This document shows positions 17,767-26,168 of a stretch of 64,000 bases of DNA, one piece after another. Below the pieces are notes generated by a model, which did not search any database, had not been told where the DNA came from, and was given only the letters and a program-made list of their open reading frames with translations. The translations under genes were made by a program, and so were the position numbers. Every line of letters starts with the position of its first letter. Position 1 is the first letter of the stretch. This DNA is from an uncultured Bacteroidales bacterium (GTDB taxonomy: Bacteria > Bacteroidota > Bacteroidia > Bacteroidales > G3-4614): contig CASFRS010000008.1 of NCBI GenBank assembly GCA_949297125.1, positions 1 to 64,000 of the forward strand. Direction: 5' to 3'.

Positions 17767-18615
17767 TCAGGATGCATGAGGAGCGTTCTGTCTGGCTTCG
17801 TACCCGAGTTCCGAAAGTACACGGCGGTTGAATTCCTTCCGTTCCCCGTCGCGGAACCACCCCCATTTGTTGAAGTATCTTATCATGTTCACCGAGTGGA
17901 TGCAGAGCATCCTGATGCTTCTGTACGACTCGGCCCTGTGTGCATGGACTATTGTTGCGCCGGGCCAGAAAAGGGTCTTTCCTATACGGTGCATCCGCCG
18001 CGTAATATCTATATCCTCGGGGTACATGAAAAAACGTTCATCGAACATGCCCGCCTTTTCAAAAGCCGAAGAGCGGAAAAACATGAAGCACCCCATGTGG
18101 TAAGGAACATCAGCACAGCGCTTGCGGTTGAAGAACTCAAGCAGATAGCGGCTCTTGCGCTTCTTCGGCAGCAAGAACGGGAAGAACCTGCGCATAATAA
18201 GGTCGGCAGGTGTCGGGAGCAGGCGGCAGGCATACTGCGTGCGCCCGTCGGGGTAGACAACATTGGGGGTAATCTGGACAACTTCCCGGTCCTTTTCCAT
18301 TACGGAGGCAAGTTCGGGCATGACACCCGGCTCGAAATAGACATCCGAATTTATTACCAGATGATATGCATACCCTTCGCGCAACGATGCCCTTATGGCT
18401 GCATTGTGCGCACTTCCATATCCAGGGTTTGCCGGGTTGTGCATGTAGCGCAGTTTTTCGGACAAACCGCAGATTTCGCGGAGAGAATCGCCCGGCGAAT
18501 TGTCGCAAATATATATCCTCCCCACGCGGTCGTGCAACAGCGATGCTATACAGCGGGCAAGTTCGTCCTTGTCTGTATTGTACGTTACAATGGAAGCGGC
18601 GATTTTTAATTCCAT
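17767..18615 (-). CDS. Family 2 glycosyltransferase (rhamnosyltransferase-like)
   Basis: The 282-residue cytoplasmic or membrane-associated GT-A enzyme starts MELKIAASIVTYNTD. It has the GT2 core: VTYN, YICDNSPGD, NPANPGYGSAHNAAIR, VINSDVYFEPG (the DxD-type site), HMGCFMFFRSSAFEKAGMFDE and FFMYPEDIDITRRM (the catalytic ED region). This pattern is that of the WbbL/RfbF-like transferases that add rhamnose or similar sugars in polysaccharide synthesis; donor and acceptor are unknown. There is no polysaccharide cluster around it, so it is probably a lone envelope enzyme. The start at 18615 fits the first strand better than an upstream in-frame Met at 18651, which lies within the leader hairpin. 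Confidence 0.88.
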   Translation of the reverse strand: MELKIAASIVTYNTDKDELARCIASLLHDRVGRIYICDNSPGDSLREICGLSEKLRYMHNPANPGYGSAHNAAIRASLREGYAYHLVINSDVYFEPGVMPELASVMEKDREVVQITPNVVYPDGRTQYACRLLPTPADLIMRRFFPFLLPKKRKSRYLLEFFNRKRCADVPYHMGCFMFFRSSAFEKAGMFDERFFMYPEDIDITRRMHRIGKTLFWPGATIVHAHRAESYRSIRMLCIHSVNMIRYFNKWGWFRDGERKEFNRRVLSELGYEARQNAPHAS

Positions 18616-18632
18616 GGGGTCGGGGCAAAAGC

Positions 18633-18659
18633 GCGGGACAATAACGCACATTGTCCCGC
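18633..18659 (-). other. 5'-leader hairpin of the GT2 mRNA
   Basis: GCGGGACAAT and ATTGTCCCGC form a perfect 10-pair stem with a 7-base loop. It sits just after the predicted transcription start and before the GT2 ATG, so it would be the first structure in the mRNA. It may stabilise or control the message. Confidence 0.6.
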
Positions 18660-18667
18660 ACGCAGTG

Positions 18668-18698
18668 CAAAATTAGGAATAAATGGCGGCAAGACAAA
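18668..18698 (-). promoter_or_regulatory. Promoter of the GT2 gene
   Basis: On the minus strand, -33 TTTG (18695-18698) and -7 TAATTTTG (18668-18675) are exactly 19 bp apart, a full match to the Bacteroidota promoter. Confidence 0.8.
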
Positions 18699-18790
18699 AA
18701 AAGGGGGGCGATTTCCCGATTTCCCGGCCAGTTTAGCTTATTTCCTCCGTCAGATAACGAGCTCTCTTCCCCTCTTCACGGAAGCTGAAC

Positions 18791-18815
18791 TGACCCGGAA
18801 ACTCATCCCGGGTCA
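18791..18815. promoter_or_regulatory. Palindrome upstream of the TetR-fabG promoter
   Basis: TGACCCGG and CCGGGTCA are perfect inverse halves separated by nine bases, centred about 48 bases upstream of the -33 element of the TetR gene. It could be an operator or a short hairpin. The link to TetR is only by position. Confidence 0.4.
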
Positions 18816-18850
18816 TCGCACTATAAATTCAAAACAGTTTCTTGGATAAA

Positions 18851-18882
18851 TTTTGCATTCTGAACGGATTGATGTATCTTCG
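18851..18882 (+). promoter_or_regulatory. Promoter of the TetR-fabG pair
   Basis: -33 TTTTG (18851-18855) and -7 TATCTTCG (18875-18882, one base off consensus) are 19 bp apart, and the ATG follows at 18908. A second TACTTTGCA lies at 18888-18896, too near the ATG to give a useful leader. Confidence 0.65.
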
Positions 18883-18907
18883 CAAATACTTTGCACGTAT
18901 AAAAAAT

Positions 18908-19549
18908 ATGAGCAGAGACGAAACTAAAGAAAACCTGCTGGAAGTGGCGCGGCAACTTTTCGTGAAACGCGGAGTGGAGAACACCACGATGAGCGATATA
19001 GCCGAAGCGGCCGGCAAGGTGCGACGGACAATATATACCTACTTCAAAAGCAAGGAGGATATATATTGGGCGGTAGTAGAGTCGGAGACCAGCCGGGTAA
19101 TGGAGAAACTGGGGACGATAGTGAACGAAGATCTGCCGCCGGAGGAGAAACTGACCAACTATATATTCCGCCGTCTCGAACTGATAAAAGAGATAGTCGT
19201 CCGCAACGGTTCTCTGCGAACAGAGTTCTTCCGCGACATGTGGAAGGTGGAACATGCATGGAAAAACATCGACCAGCAGGAAATAGCGCTGTTGAGGTCC
19301 ATATTGCAGGAAGGTGCGGACAAAGGGGTGTTTGAAATAAGCAACGTAAGGGTAACGGCCGTGCTTATCCATTATGCGATACGCGGGTTCGACGCTCCTT
19401 ACATACGCAATCATTTCCAGCGCATGTGCGTCGATAAGGAGCAGGTGCGCGTTTACGCATCCAATCTCATACTGAAAGGCGTCCTTTCGTCCGGCTATGC
19501 CGCGGGAGGCGAACCGGAAAAAGACAAAACTGAAGCTAAAATACAGTAA
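18908..19549 (+). CDS. TetR/AcrR-family transcriptional regulator
   Basis: The 213-residue DNA-binding protein has an N-terminal TetR helix-turn-helix: VARQLFVKRGVENTTMSDIA, EAAGKVRRTIYTYFKSKEDI (about 15-60), then a helical ligand domain of unknown specificity. I start at 18908 (MSRDETKENLLEVA), downstream of the promoter; the longer in-frame extension overlaps the -7 box. It precedes fabG by 22 bases on the same strand, so it probably controls its own operon and perhaps fatty-acid synthesis. A palindrome at 18791-18815 is a possible operator. Confidence 0.92.
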   Translation: MSRDETKENLLEVARQLFVKRGVENTTMSDIAEAAGKVRRTIYTYFKSKEDIYWAVVESETSRVMEKLGTIVNEDLPPEEKLTNYIFRRLELIKEIVVRNGSLRTEFFRDMWKVEHAWKNIDQQEIALLRSILQEGADKGVFEISNVRVTAVLIHYAIRGFDAPYIRNHFQRMCVDKEQVRVYASNLILKGVLSSGYAAGGEPEKDKTEAKIQ

Positions 19550-19571
19550 CGACTTAATAAAGTTATTAAAG

Positions 19572-20318
19572 ATGAAACTATTAGAAGGAAAAGTAGCCGT
19601 AATAACCGGCGCATCGCGCGGAATAGGAAAAGCCGTGGCGTTGAAGTTCGCAAGCGAAGGAGCAAACATCGCATTTACCGATTTGAAGTGCGATGACAAT
19701 ATGAAGGCAACCGAAGCCGAGATTGCAGCATACGGTGTGAAGGCCAAGGGGTACGCATCCAATGCCGCGGATTTTGAAGATACGCACGATATAGTAAATA
19801 CTATTGTAGCAGACTTCGGACGCATAGATATCCTGGTGAACAATGCCGGAATAACCCGCGACACCCTTATGCTCCGCATGACCGAGCAGCAGTGGGATAT
19901 GGTTCTCAACGTGAACCTGAAATCGGCATTCAATTTCATACATGCCGTATCGCCCGTAATGATGAAACAGCGCGGGGGCAGCATAATAAACATGTCGTCC
20001 GTAGTAGGCGTATCGGGTAATGCCGGGCAGTGCAACTATTCCGCATCGAAAGCAGGTATGATAGGCCTTGCAAAATCAATAGCAAAGGAACTGGGCCCGC
20101 GCGGTGTACGGGCAAACTGCGTAGCTCCCGGATTCATAATAACGGACATGACGGCCGTCCTGTCCGATGAAGTGAAAGAGGCATGGGCAAAGCAGATACC
20201 TCTCCGCAGAGGCGGAACGCCCGAGGATGTGGCAAACGTATGTACGTTCCTCGCATCCGACCTTTCGTCGTACGTATCCGGTCAGGTAATCCATTGCTGC
20301 GGCGGAATGAACATGTAG
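19572..20318 (+). CDS. fabG: 3-oxoacyl-[acyl-carrier-protein] reductase
   Basis: FabG reduces 3-oxoacyl-ACP with NADPH in type II fatty-acid elongation. The 248-residue short-chain dehydrogenase has TGASRGIGKAVA (cofactor loop), LVNNAGITRD, the catalytic Ser of INMSSVVG, Tyr and Lys of CNYSASKAG, and GVRANCVAPGFI. The FabG identity, rather than another SDR, rests on the NNAGITRDTLMLRM stretch and the C-terminal YVSGQVIHCCGGM. I start at 19572 (MKLLEGKVAVITG), the normal FabG start. It is co-transcribed with the TetR gene. Confidence 0.93.
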   Translation: MKLLEGKVAVITGASRGIGKAVALKFASEGANIAFTDLKCDDNMKATEAEIAAYGVKAKGYASNAADFEDTHDIVNTIVADFGRIDILVNNAGITRDTLMLRMTEQQWDMVLNVNLKSAFNFIHAVSPVMMKQRGGSIINMSSVVGVSGNAGQCNYSASKAGMIGLAKSIAKELGPRGVRANCVAPGFIITDMTAVLSDEVKEAWAKQIPLRRGGTPEDVANVCTFLASDLSSYVSGQVIHCCGGMNM

Positions 20319-20387
20319 CCGTCAGTCCGTAGCGAACATGTATGCGCGCGGCCGGGCAGCCTGCTCGGAAATGACGGCAGAAGCAGA

Positions 20388-20426
20388 AACAGGGAGTGCG
20401 CCGGGTGAACCGGTACACGCCCTGTT
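20388..20426 (+). terminator. Hairpin after fabG
   Basis: AACAGGG and CCCTGTT enclose inner GTG/CAC and CCGG/CCGG pairs, 70 bases after the fabG stop. The T-tract is weak (TTGTGTATT), so termination is likely but not certain. A second small G/C hairpin (CCCCGC/GCGGGG) lies at 20493-20507. Confidence 0.5.
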
Positions 20427-20571
20427 GTGTATTAAAGAGATAACGGAAAGAGGCAGAGGCGGCGGAGAACAGGGGGGGAGAGGACGGTTAAGCCCCGCGC
20501 AGCGGGGACGGAAAACATTGTCCGGCCAATTATGGATATGAAAGTAGCCAACCAGACAGCAGACAAATAAA

Positions 20572-21270
20572 ATGACAGTCCTTTACGAAGACAACCATCT
20601 GATAATTGTAAACAAAAACACTTCCGAGATAGTACAGGGCGACAAAACTGGCGATACGCCGTTGAGCGAGACCATAAAGGAATGGCTTAAAAAGAAGTAC
20701 GACAAACCCGGCAATGTCTACCTCGGGGTAACACACCGTCTCGACCGTCCCGTAAGCGGGGCCGTAGTATTTGCCAAGACAAGCAAGGCCCTCAGCCGGT
20801 TAAACGATATGTTCCGCAACGGTGAAGTCCACAAAACATACTGGGCGATAGTTAAAAATATGCCGCCGTGCGAAAGCGGGCGTCTGCACCACTATCTGAC
20901 GCGTGATGAAAAAAGCAACAAAAGCACGGCCTACGATGCTCCCCGTCTGGGTGCGAAAGAGGCTGAACTGTTTTATAGGGTAATAGCCAAGAGCGACCGT
21001 TACTGCTTGCTTGAAATAATATTGAAAACGGGTCGCCACCACCAGATACGGTGCCAGTTGGCCAAAATAGGTTCGCCGATAAAGGGCGACCTCAAATACG
21101 GTGCGGGGCGTTCCAACCCCGACGGCGGAATATCGTTGCATGCCCGCAACATATCGTTCATACACCCGGTATCGAAACAGGAGATATCGGTAACGGCGCC
21201 CGTCCCCGAAAACGACAACCTTTGGCAAGCCATGGCCGCCGCCGCAGAAAGAGAAAATGAAAACTTATAA
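20572..21270 (+). CDS. RluA-family RNA pseudouridine synthase
   Basis: The 232-residue enzyme converts uridine to pseudouridine in rRNA or tRNA. It has the family motif HRLDRPVSG with catalytic Asp58, the N-terminal VLYEDNHLIIVNK strand, a KTYWAIV strand and TGRHHQIRCQLA. There is no S4 domain, so it is of the short RluA/YqcB-like class rather than RluD; the target base cannot be told. The WYL gene follows 34 bases on, so the two are probably co-transcribed. Confidence 0.93.
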   Translation: MTVLYEDNHLIIVNKNTSEIVQGDKTGDTPLSETIKEWLKKKYDKPGNVYLGVTHRLDRPVSGAVVFAKTSKALSRLNDMFRNGEVHKTYWAIVKNMPPCESGRLHHYLTRDEKSNKSTAYDAPRLGAKEAELFYRVIAKSDRYCLLEIILKTGRHHQIRCQLAKIGSPIKGDLKYGAGRSNPDGGISLHARNISFIHPVSKQEISVTAPVPENDNLWQAMAAAAERENENL

Positions 21271-21304
21271 CGCCCCGGCTTCGGAAAAAACAGACTTGTA
21301 GGAA

Positions 21305-22198
21305 ATGGCACAAAACCCGTTATTGCGATACGTATGGCTGGTAAGTCTGTTGTACAGATATAAACGCCTTACCCTCCGTGAGATAAATGAAAGGTGGCTG
21401 CATACCGATTATTCGGAAGGCGAGCCGATACCGCGCCGCACGTTCCACAGCCACCGCGAAAAGATTCAGGAACTTTTCGATATAAACATCGAATGCGACA
21501 GAAAAACTTCGGAATACTATATCGAGGATTACCAGTTGCTGGCGGGCGACAAAATACGTTCCTGGCTGCTCGGAACGTTTTCTGTCAACAACCTCGCCGC
21601 AGAACAGCAGCGGCTGCGCGACAGGATTCTGCTGGAAAAAATCCCGTCGGGCGAACTCTACCTTGTCCCCGTAATAGAGGCGATGCGCGACAGCAGGATA
21701 ATCAAGTTCGCGTACAAGAGCTTTGTCGAGACCGTGCCGCACGATGTCTACCTGCACCCCTATTTCATAAAAGTATTCAGGCAACGCTGGTATGTAATAG
21801 GATACGCTCCGGCTTACGGCAAAATAAGGACCTATTCGTTAGACCGGTTTGAAGATATAGAGGTAACGAAAGCGACATTCGAGTATTCCCAGGCATTTAT
21901 GCCGGAAGAGTATTTCAAAGGGTGTTTCGGCATAATGCACGGTGAAGGGCCCGACGAAATCCTGCTTCTCAAGGTCGTTTCCGCGCAGGCCGGATATTTC
22001 AAGACCCTGCCGTTGCACGAGTCGCAGAAAGTCGTTACGGATGCTGCCGGTTATACGCTTTTCCAGTACAATATGAAAATAACCAGCGACCTGATAAAGG
22101 AACTCCTTTCGTACGGTGCGGCAATAGAAGTCCTCAAACCGGAGTCGTTGCGGGAGGAGATGAAGCGGCGCTTTGCCGCTGCCGCTGCAAATTATTGA
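21305..22198 (+). CDS. WYL-domain transcriptional regulator
   Basis: The 297-residue protein has an N-terminal winged-helix-like region (RYKRLTLREINERW, IPRRTFHSHREKIQELF) and a central WYL domain (about 115-200) with IKFAYKSF, YLHPYFIKVFRQRWYVIGY and RTYSLDRFEDI, followed by the usual C-terminal WCX-like region. WYL domains sense nucleic acids or nucleotides and often control defence or DNA-damage genes. No defence genes adjoin it here; the partner is a pseudouridine synthase. Function is unknown beyond a regulatory role. Confidence 0.88.
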   Translation: MAQNPLLRYVWLVSLLYRYKRLTLREINERWLHTDYSEGEPIPRRTFHSHREKIQELFDINIECDRKTSEYYIEDYQLLAGDKIRSWLLGTFSVNNLAAEQQRLRDRILLEKIPSGELYLVPVIEAMRDSRIIKFAYKSFVETVPHDVYLHPYFIKVFRQRWYVIGYAPAYGKIRTYSLDRFEDIEVTKATFEYSQAFMPEEYFKGCFGIMHGEGPDEILLLKVVSAQAGYFKTLPLHESQKVVTDAAGYTLFQYNMKITSDLIKELLSYGAAIEVLKPESLREEMKRRFAAAAANY

Positions 22199-22299
22199 AC
22201 TGTCCCGGACTGACGGGCAGTTTCGGTTTGCGGGCGAAAACTTGCAGGCAGGAAAAATATAAAATCCGCAAAGTTGCCGGAATTGCGGAAAAAAATACC

Positions 22300-22307
22300 T
22301 ATCTTCG
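22300..22307 (+). promoter_or_regulatory. -7 box for the ABM-domain gene
   Basis: TATCTTCG followed by CA, one base off consensus, with a TTGCGG element about 17 bases upstream, 26 bases before the ATG at 22333. Confidence 0.6.
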
Positions 22308-22332
22308 CAATAAACGCCAAAAGCAGTCAGCC

Positions 22333-22608
22333 ATGATAAGAGTAAACGTGTTCATTAAAGTAGAAGAGCGGAATTATCCTTCTGTGTTGGAAGCTGCAAA
22401 GGAACTGACCGCAAAATCGCTGGGCGATGCCGGGTGTATAGCTTACGATGTTTTTGCCAGCGCAACACGGAAAGACGTACTTATGATTTGCGAGACGTGG
22501 AGCGATGAAGCCTCGTTGGATGCGCACGCCAAAACACCGCATTTTGCAGAATGTGTAGCCAGAATAGAGGCGCACGCTGCAATGAAGATAGAAAAATTCG
22601 AGTTTTGA
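22333..22608 (+). CDS. Antibiotic biosynthesis monooxygenase (ABM) domain protein
   Basis: The 91-residue protein is a single ferredoxin-like ABM domain: a first strand MIRVNVFIKVEE, a helix with VLEAAKELTAKSLGDAGCIAYDVF, then KDVLMICETWSDEASLDAHAKTPHF and an EKFEF end. Such dimeric proteins include quinol monooxygenases (YgiN-like) and haem-degrading enzymes; the HxxTPHF segment fits the YgiN-like group. The substrate is unknown. I start at 22333, just downstream of a -7 box; the longer in-frame extension runs through the promoter. Confidence 0.82.
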   Translation: MIRVNVFIKVEERNYPSVLEAAKELTAKSLGDAGCIAYDVFASATRKDVLMICETWSDEASLDAHAKTPHFAECVARIEAHAAMKIEKFEF

Positions 22609-22703
22609 AACACCCCTGCAACCGTCTCCGGCCGGGTGAAGGCCGGGGAAAGAAGTACGGATTCGGGCAGCATGCATTATCCGCTATGCCGCCCGTCCTT
22701 TTG

Positions 22704-23231
22704 TTATGGCTCTGTCCTTTCCCCCGTGCGGGCGATAAAAGGCTGCAGACGTCCGAATTCGGCCTCGAAGTTAGGAGTAAAGATACCTTTCCCTATATTC
22801 TCCCGTATCTCCGCAATATTCCAGAAACGCCCTTCCGTAACCTCTTCAAGGTCGGGGGAAGGAGTTCCTCCGTATATCGTCATGAAGCTGTTCACCAGTT
22901 CCCTTTCAACTGACGATTCAAAAACATATCTGAAACAGAAGACAGGTTTGAACCCTTCAACCCCCAGTTCTTCCCGCGCTTCGCGGAAAAGAGCCTGATA
23001 AACCTCTTCCCCGAAATCTACATGCCCGCCTACTGCCGTGTCCCATTTCCCCGGCTGGATATCCTTGTGTTCCGAGCGTTTTTGCAGATACAGTTCGCCT
23101 GCGCTGTTGAATATGTGCAGGTGCACTACAGGATGCAGCGGTTTGGCCCCGCTGTGGCAGTATGCGCGTGTTGCGCTGCCCGTAACATTGCCCTCTTCGT
23201 CGACGAGAGGGAACAGTTCATTACCGTTCAT
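22704..23231 (-). CDS. Nudix hydrolase (IDI-like)
   Basis: The 175-residue cytoplasmic protein has a full Nudix box beginning GGHVDFGEEVYQALFREA and ending REELGV, with the metal-binding Glu residues kept. The N-terminus (ELFPLVDEEGNVTGSATR) and the HPVVHLHIFNSAGELYLQKR strand match the YfcD/Idi-like group of Nudix proteins. The start at 23231 (MNGNELFPLVDEEG) is the natural family start. It hydrolyses a nucleoside-diphosphate-linked or related substrate that cannot be named. It faces the ABM gene head-on and is downstream of topB on the same strand (54-base gap), so it may share that transcript. Confidence 0.88.
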   Translation of the reverse strand: MNGNELFPLVDEEGNVTGSATRAYCHSGAKPLHPVVHLHIFNSAGELYLQKRSEHKDIQPGKWDTAVGGHVDFGEEVYQALFREAREELGVEGFKPVFCFRYVFESSVERELVNSFMTIYGGTPSPDLEEVTEGRFWNIAEIRENIGKGIFTPNFEAEFGRLQPFIARTGERTEP

Positions 23232-23285
23232 AATTACGATAATCTGAAAGTACAATCAAAAAATTGCTGTAAAAGCGTATATGAC

Positions 23286-25352
23286 CTATTTTGCCTTTAT
23301 GCCGGCAATAGCTTTTTTTATATCCTCAACCGTTGCATCGGCCGGACATGTGTCGAAAGGGAGTATGAACCTGCACCCCTTGTCCCAGCGCGAACAGCCG
23401 TATGCCTTGTTCCCCTTTATAATCTTCCCCTCTCCACATACCGGACACGACAGTACGGAATCGGGGAGGGGAGCTCTTTGCGGAACGGACGCTTTCTTCT
23501 TCCTCACTTTCTTCTCCGCCGCAGTATCCGTTTTTGCAGACAAGGAAGGCTCTACGCTTATTTTTCCCACGTTGTCGCCCTTTACATTCTCCACAATTTC
23601 GTTTACCATAACCTTGAGCTCCTCTATAAACTTCCGCCCGGAATATTCATTGCTCTCAATCTTGCGCAGTTTGTTTTCCCATATCCCGGTAAGTTCGGCC
23701 GACTTGAGCAGTTCGTCCTTTATTGTGGCTATAAGTTCCTTGCCGGTAGCTGTAGCGACAAGGTTTTTCCTCTCCTTGCGTATATAGTTCCTTTTGTACA
23801 GCGTCTCTATTATGGCGGCCCTTGTAGACGGGCGTCCTATCCCGTTCTCCTTCAATGCCTCGCGCAGCGTTTCGTCCTCAACAAGCTTTCCGGCTGTTTC
23901 CATGGCTCTGAGCAAGGTGGCCTCTGTGTAATATTTGGGAGGTTGCGTCATCTTTTCGCTTAGAACGGGAGCATGGCTGCCGCTTTCGCCTGTTGAAAAA
24001 ACCGGAAGTATTCCGTTCTCTGTATCTTCCGGCGTCTTTTCCTCGTCGTTGTCTTTTGCCTTGCCGAACACGGTACGCCAGCCGGGTTCTATAATCTCTT
24101 TTCCCGAGGCCTTGAACTTTACGCCGTTTACCGTACCGCTTACGGAAGTCGTCGAGAATTTGCAGTCGGGGTAAAATGCCGCTATAAAACGCCTGACAAC
24201 CATATCGTAGACATGCCTTTCCGTATCCGGCAGGTTGCGTGCCGTTACGTTGGTGGGAATTATGGCATGGTGGTCGGTTACCTTCGAGTTGTCGAAAACC
24301 TTTTTCGACTTGGGCAGTTTCTTCCCTTTGAATACCGATACTAAATCTTTGTAGGATGCGTCCTGGGCAAGGCTGTTCATAATTTCGGGAATCTTGCCGT
24401 ACATGTCATCGCTCAGATACGTGGTATCCACTCTCGGGTATGTAGTATATTTCTTTTCATAAAGCGACTGGATGGCTTTAAGCGTCTCCTCTGCCGACAG
24501 CGACAGCTTTTTGTTGCATTCAACCTGCAACGACGTAAGGTCGAACAGTCGCGGAGGGGCTTCCTTTCCCCCTTTTTTCATAACATCGGTAACGGTAAAC
24601 ACCTCCCCCTTGATCTTTTCAAGGGCGGCACGCCCTTCTTCTGCCGTGTCGAAACGCCCGGCGGCAGCAGAGAAGGAGACTCCCCTGTAAACCGTTTTCA
24701 GTTCCCAGTACGGCCTGGCAACGAACCCTTCAATTTCAAGCTGCCTTTTTACAATCAGGGCAAGGGTAGGGGTCTGTACGCGCCCTATTGACAGGACCTG
24801 CCTGTGTTGCCCGTATTTTACCGTATAGAGGCGCGTGGCGTTTATCCCCAGCAGCCAGTCGCCGATGGCGCGCGAAACGCCGGCTTCATATAATTTGTCG
24901 AATTCCGATTCTTCTTTTAGGTTGGCGAACCCTTCGCGTATGGCCTCTTCCGTCAGGGACGATATCCATAAACGCTTTACCGGGCATTTGCATCCGGCCT
25001 TTTGCAAGACCCACCTTTGAATCAACTCCCCTTCCTGCCCGGCATCGCCGCAGTTGACTATATATTCAGCCGAAGAAAACAGGTTCGAGATTATTCCGAA
25101 CTGCTTTTCAATCCCTTTGTCGTCAATCAGCTTTATTCCGAATTTGGGCGGAATCATGGGCAGCGACGAGAGTTGCCAGCTTTTCCAGCTGCCGGTATAT
25201 TCATGCGGTTCCTTCAAGGTACACAAGTGCCCGAAAGTCCACGTAACCCTGTAGCCGTTACCCTCGTAGAAGCCGTCGCATTTTTTCGTGGCTCCCACAA
25301 CACCGGCAATTTCTCTGGCAACGCTCGGTTTTTCGGCAATACAGACAATCAT
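23286..25352 (-). CDS. topB: DNA topoisomerase III
   Basis: The 688-residue type IA topoisomerase has an N-terminal Toprim domain (MIVCIAEKPSVAREIAG; NCGDAGQEGELIQRW with its acidic metal site). The central domain has IGRVQTPTLALI and the catalytic Tyr in TYPRVDTTYLS. The helix GIGRPSTRAAIIETL follows, and the C-terminal zinc module is CPVCGEGKIIKG...CSRW..GC. It relaxes and decatenates single-stranded or hemicatenated DNA. I start at 25352; an in-frame upstream Met at 25412 lies inside the TRIC gene. It is downstream of the TRIC gene by 34 bases. Confidence 0.95.
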   Translation of the reverse strand: MIVCIAEKPSVAREIAGVVGATKKCDGFYEGNGYRVTWTFGHLCTLKEPHEYTGSWKSWQLSSLPMIPPKFGIKLIDDKGIEKQFGIISNLFSSAEYIVNCGDAGQEGELIQRWVLQKAGCKCPVKRLWISSLTEEAIREGFANLKEESEFDKLYEAGVSRAIGDWLLGINATRLYTVKYGQHRQVLSIGRVQTPTLALIVKRQLEIEGFVARPYWELKTVYRGVSFSAAAGRFDTAEEGRAALEKIKGEVFTVTDVMKKGGKEAPPRLFDLTSLQVECNKKLSLSAEETLKAIQSLYEKKYTTYPRVDTTYLSDDMYGKIPEIMNSLAQDASYKDLVSVFKGKKLPKSKKVFDNSKVTDHHAIIPTNVTARNLPDTERHVYDMVVRRFIAAFYPDCKFSTTSVSGTVNGVKFKASGKEIIEPGWRTVFGKAKDNDEEKTPEDTENGILPVFSTGESGSHAPVLSEKMTQPPKYYTEATLLRAMETAGKLVEDETLREALKENGIGRPSTRAAIIETLYKRNYIRKERKNLVATATGKELIATIKDELLKSAELTGIWENKLRKIESNEYSGRKFIEELKVMVNEIVENVKGDNVGKISVEPSLSAKTDTAAEKKVRKKKASVPQRAPLPDSVLSCPVCGEGKIIKGNKAYGCSRWDKGCRFILPFDTCPADATVEDIKKAIAGIKAK

Positions 25353-25386
25353 ACAAAAAAACAGAATATGGAATTCAGGATAAGGG

Positions 25387-26040
25387 CTATTCGGGTGTGT
25401 CGCCGCGCCCATCGCCCCTGTTGCAGTTTTCCCCTTTCAGCGTGGGGAGCGACCAGTGGAATTTCACGGCTGCCGCCCTTGTAAGGATGACGCCGGCAGC
25501 CGCCGCCGACTGACAGAAAATATCGTTCAGCCCTGCAGCATCCAACCCCCAATATACACCCCCGCCTATTATGCATGCCGAGGCATATATGTCTTTCCTG
25601 AAAATAAGAGGCAGTTCGTTTACCATGATATCCCTCAGTATGCCGCCGAATGCACCCGTAAAAGTTCCCATTATTATCGCAACCCAGAAAGGATACCCTT
25701 CGGCGAGCGACTTCTGCATTCCCACAACGACGAAAAAAGCGAGGCCGATAGTGTCGAATATGAAAAACGTCCCTTCCAGTCGCGACAGGTGTCGCCCCAT
25801 GACAATTACAAGTACGAGCGAGATGCCGGTAATGACAAGGTAAACCGGTGTCAGCATCCAGAACGGGGTGATGTCCAGCATCAAATCGCGCATGGTCCCG
25901 CCGCCTATGGCGGTAACAAGCCCCACGACGTATGCGCCGAAGAGATCCACATGCTTGTTAGCCGCAACCCTTATCCCGCTTACGGCAAAGGCGAAGGTGC
26001 CAATCAGTTCTATTATGAAAAGGAAAGAGTTGTCGTTCAT
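25387..26040 (-). CDS. Trimeric intracellular cation (TRIC) channel family protein
   Basis: The 217-residue inner-membrane protein has about seven hydrophobic segments in two repeats, each with the TRIC glycine-rich kink: AFAVSGIRVAANKHVDLFGA with AIGGGTMRDLML in repeat one, and GTFTGAFGGILRDIMVNELP in repeat two. This is the former UPF0126/YicG family, whose bacterial members are K+-permeable channels. I start at 26040 (MNDNSFLFIIELIG). An upstream Met would add an unusual 22-residue leader with no family support. It is the first gene of a TRIC-topB run, from a strong leftward promoter. Confidence 0.88.
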   Translation of the reverse strand: MNDNSFLFIIELIGTFAFAVSGIRVAANKHVDLFGAYVVGLVTAIGGGTMRDLMLDITPFWMLTPVYLVITGISLVLVIVMGRHLSRLEGTFFIFDTIGLAFFVVVGMQKSLAEGYPFWVAIIMGTFTGAFGGILRDIMVNELPLIFRKDIYASACIIGGGVYWGLDAAGLNDIFCQSAAAAGVILTRAAAVKFHWSLPTLKGENCNRGDGRGDTPE

Positions 26041-26110
26041 AAAGCAAGCCCTGCCGGGGTGAAAATATCCTGTCCCGCAAACAAAAAAGAATACTCTTTT
26101 TAACAACGGC

Positions 26111-26141
26111 CAAAGGTATAAAGATTGCCTGAAACGGCAAA
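26111..26141 (-). promoter_or_regulatory. Promoter of the TRIC-topB run
   Basis: On the minus strand, -33 TTTG (26138-26141) and -7 TACCTTTG (26111-26118) are 19 bp apart, a full consensus match. It overlaps the rightward promoter of the GHL10 gene, so the two are closely divergent. Confidence 0.8.
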
Positions 26142-26147
26142 AATAGT

Positions 26148-26155
26148 TAACTTCG
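26148..26155 (+). promoter_or_regulatory. -7 box for the GHL10-manA-decarboxylase run
   Basis: TAACTTCG (one base off consensus) followed by CA, with TTG 20 bases upstream (26125-26127). The ATG at 26169 is only 13 bases on, so the leader is very short. Confidence 0.6.
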
Positions 26156-26168
26156 CATACAAAAATAA

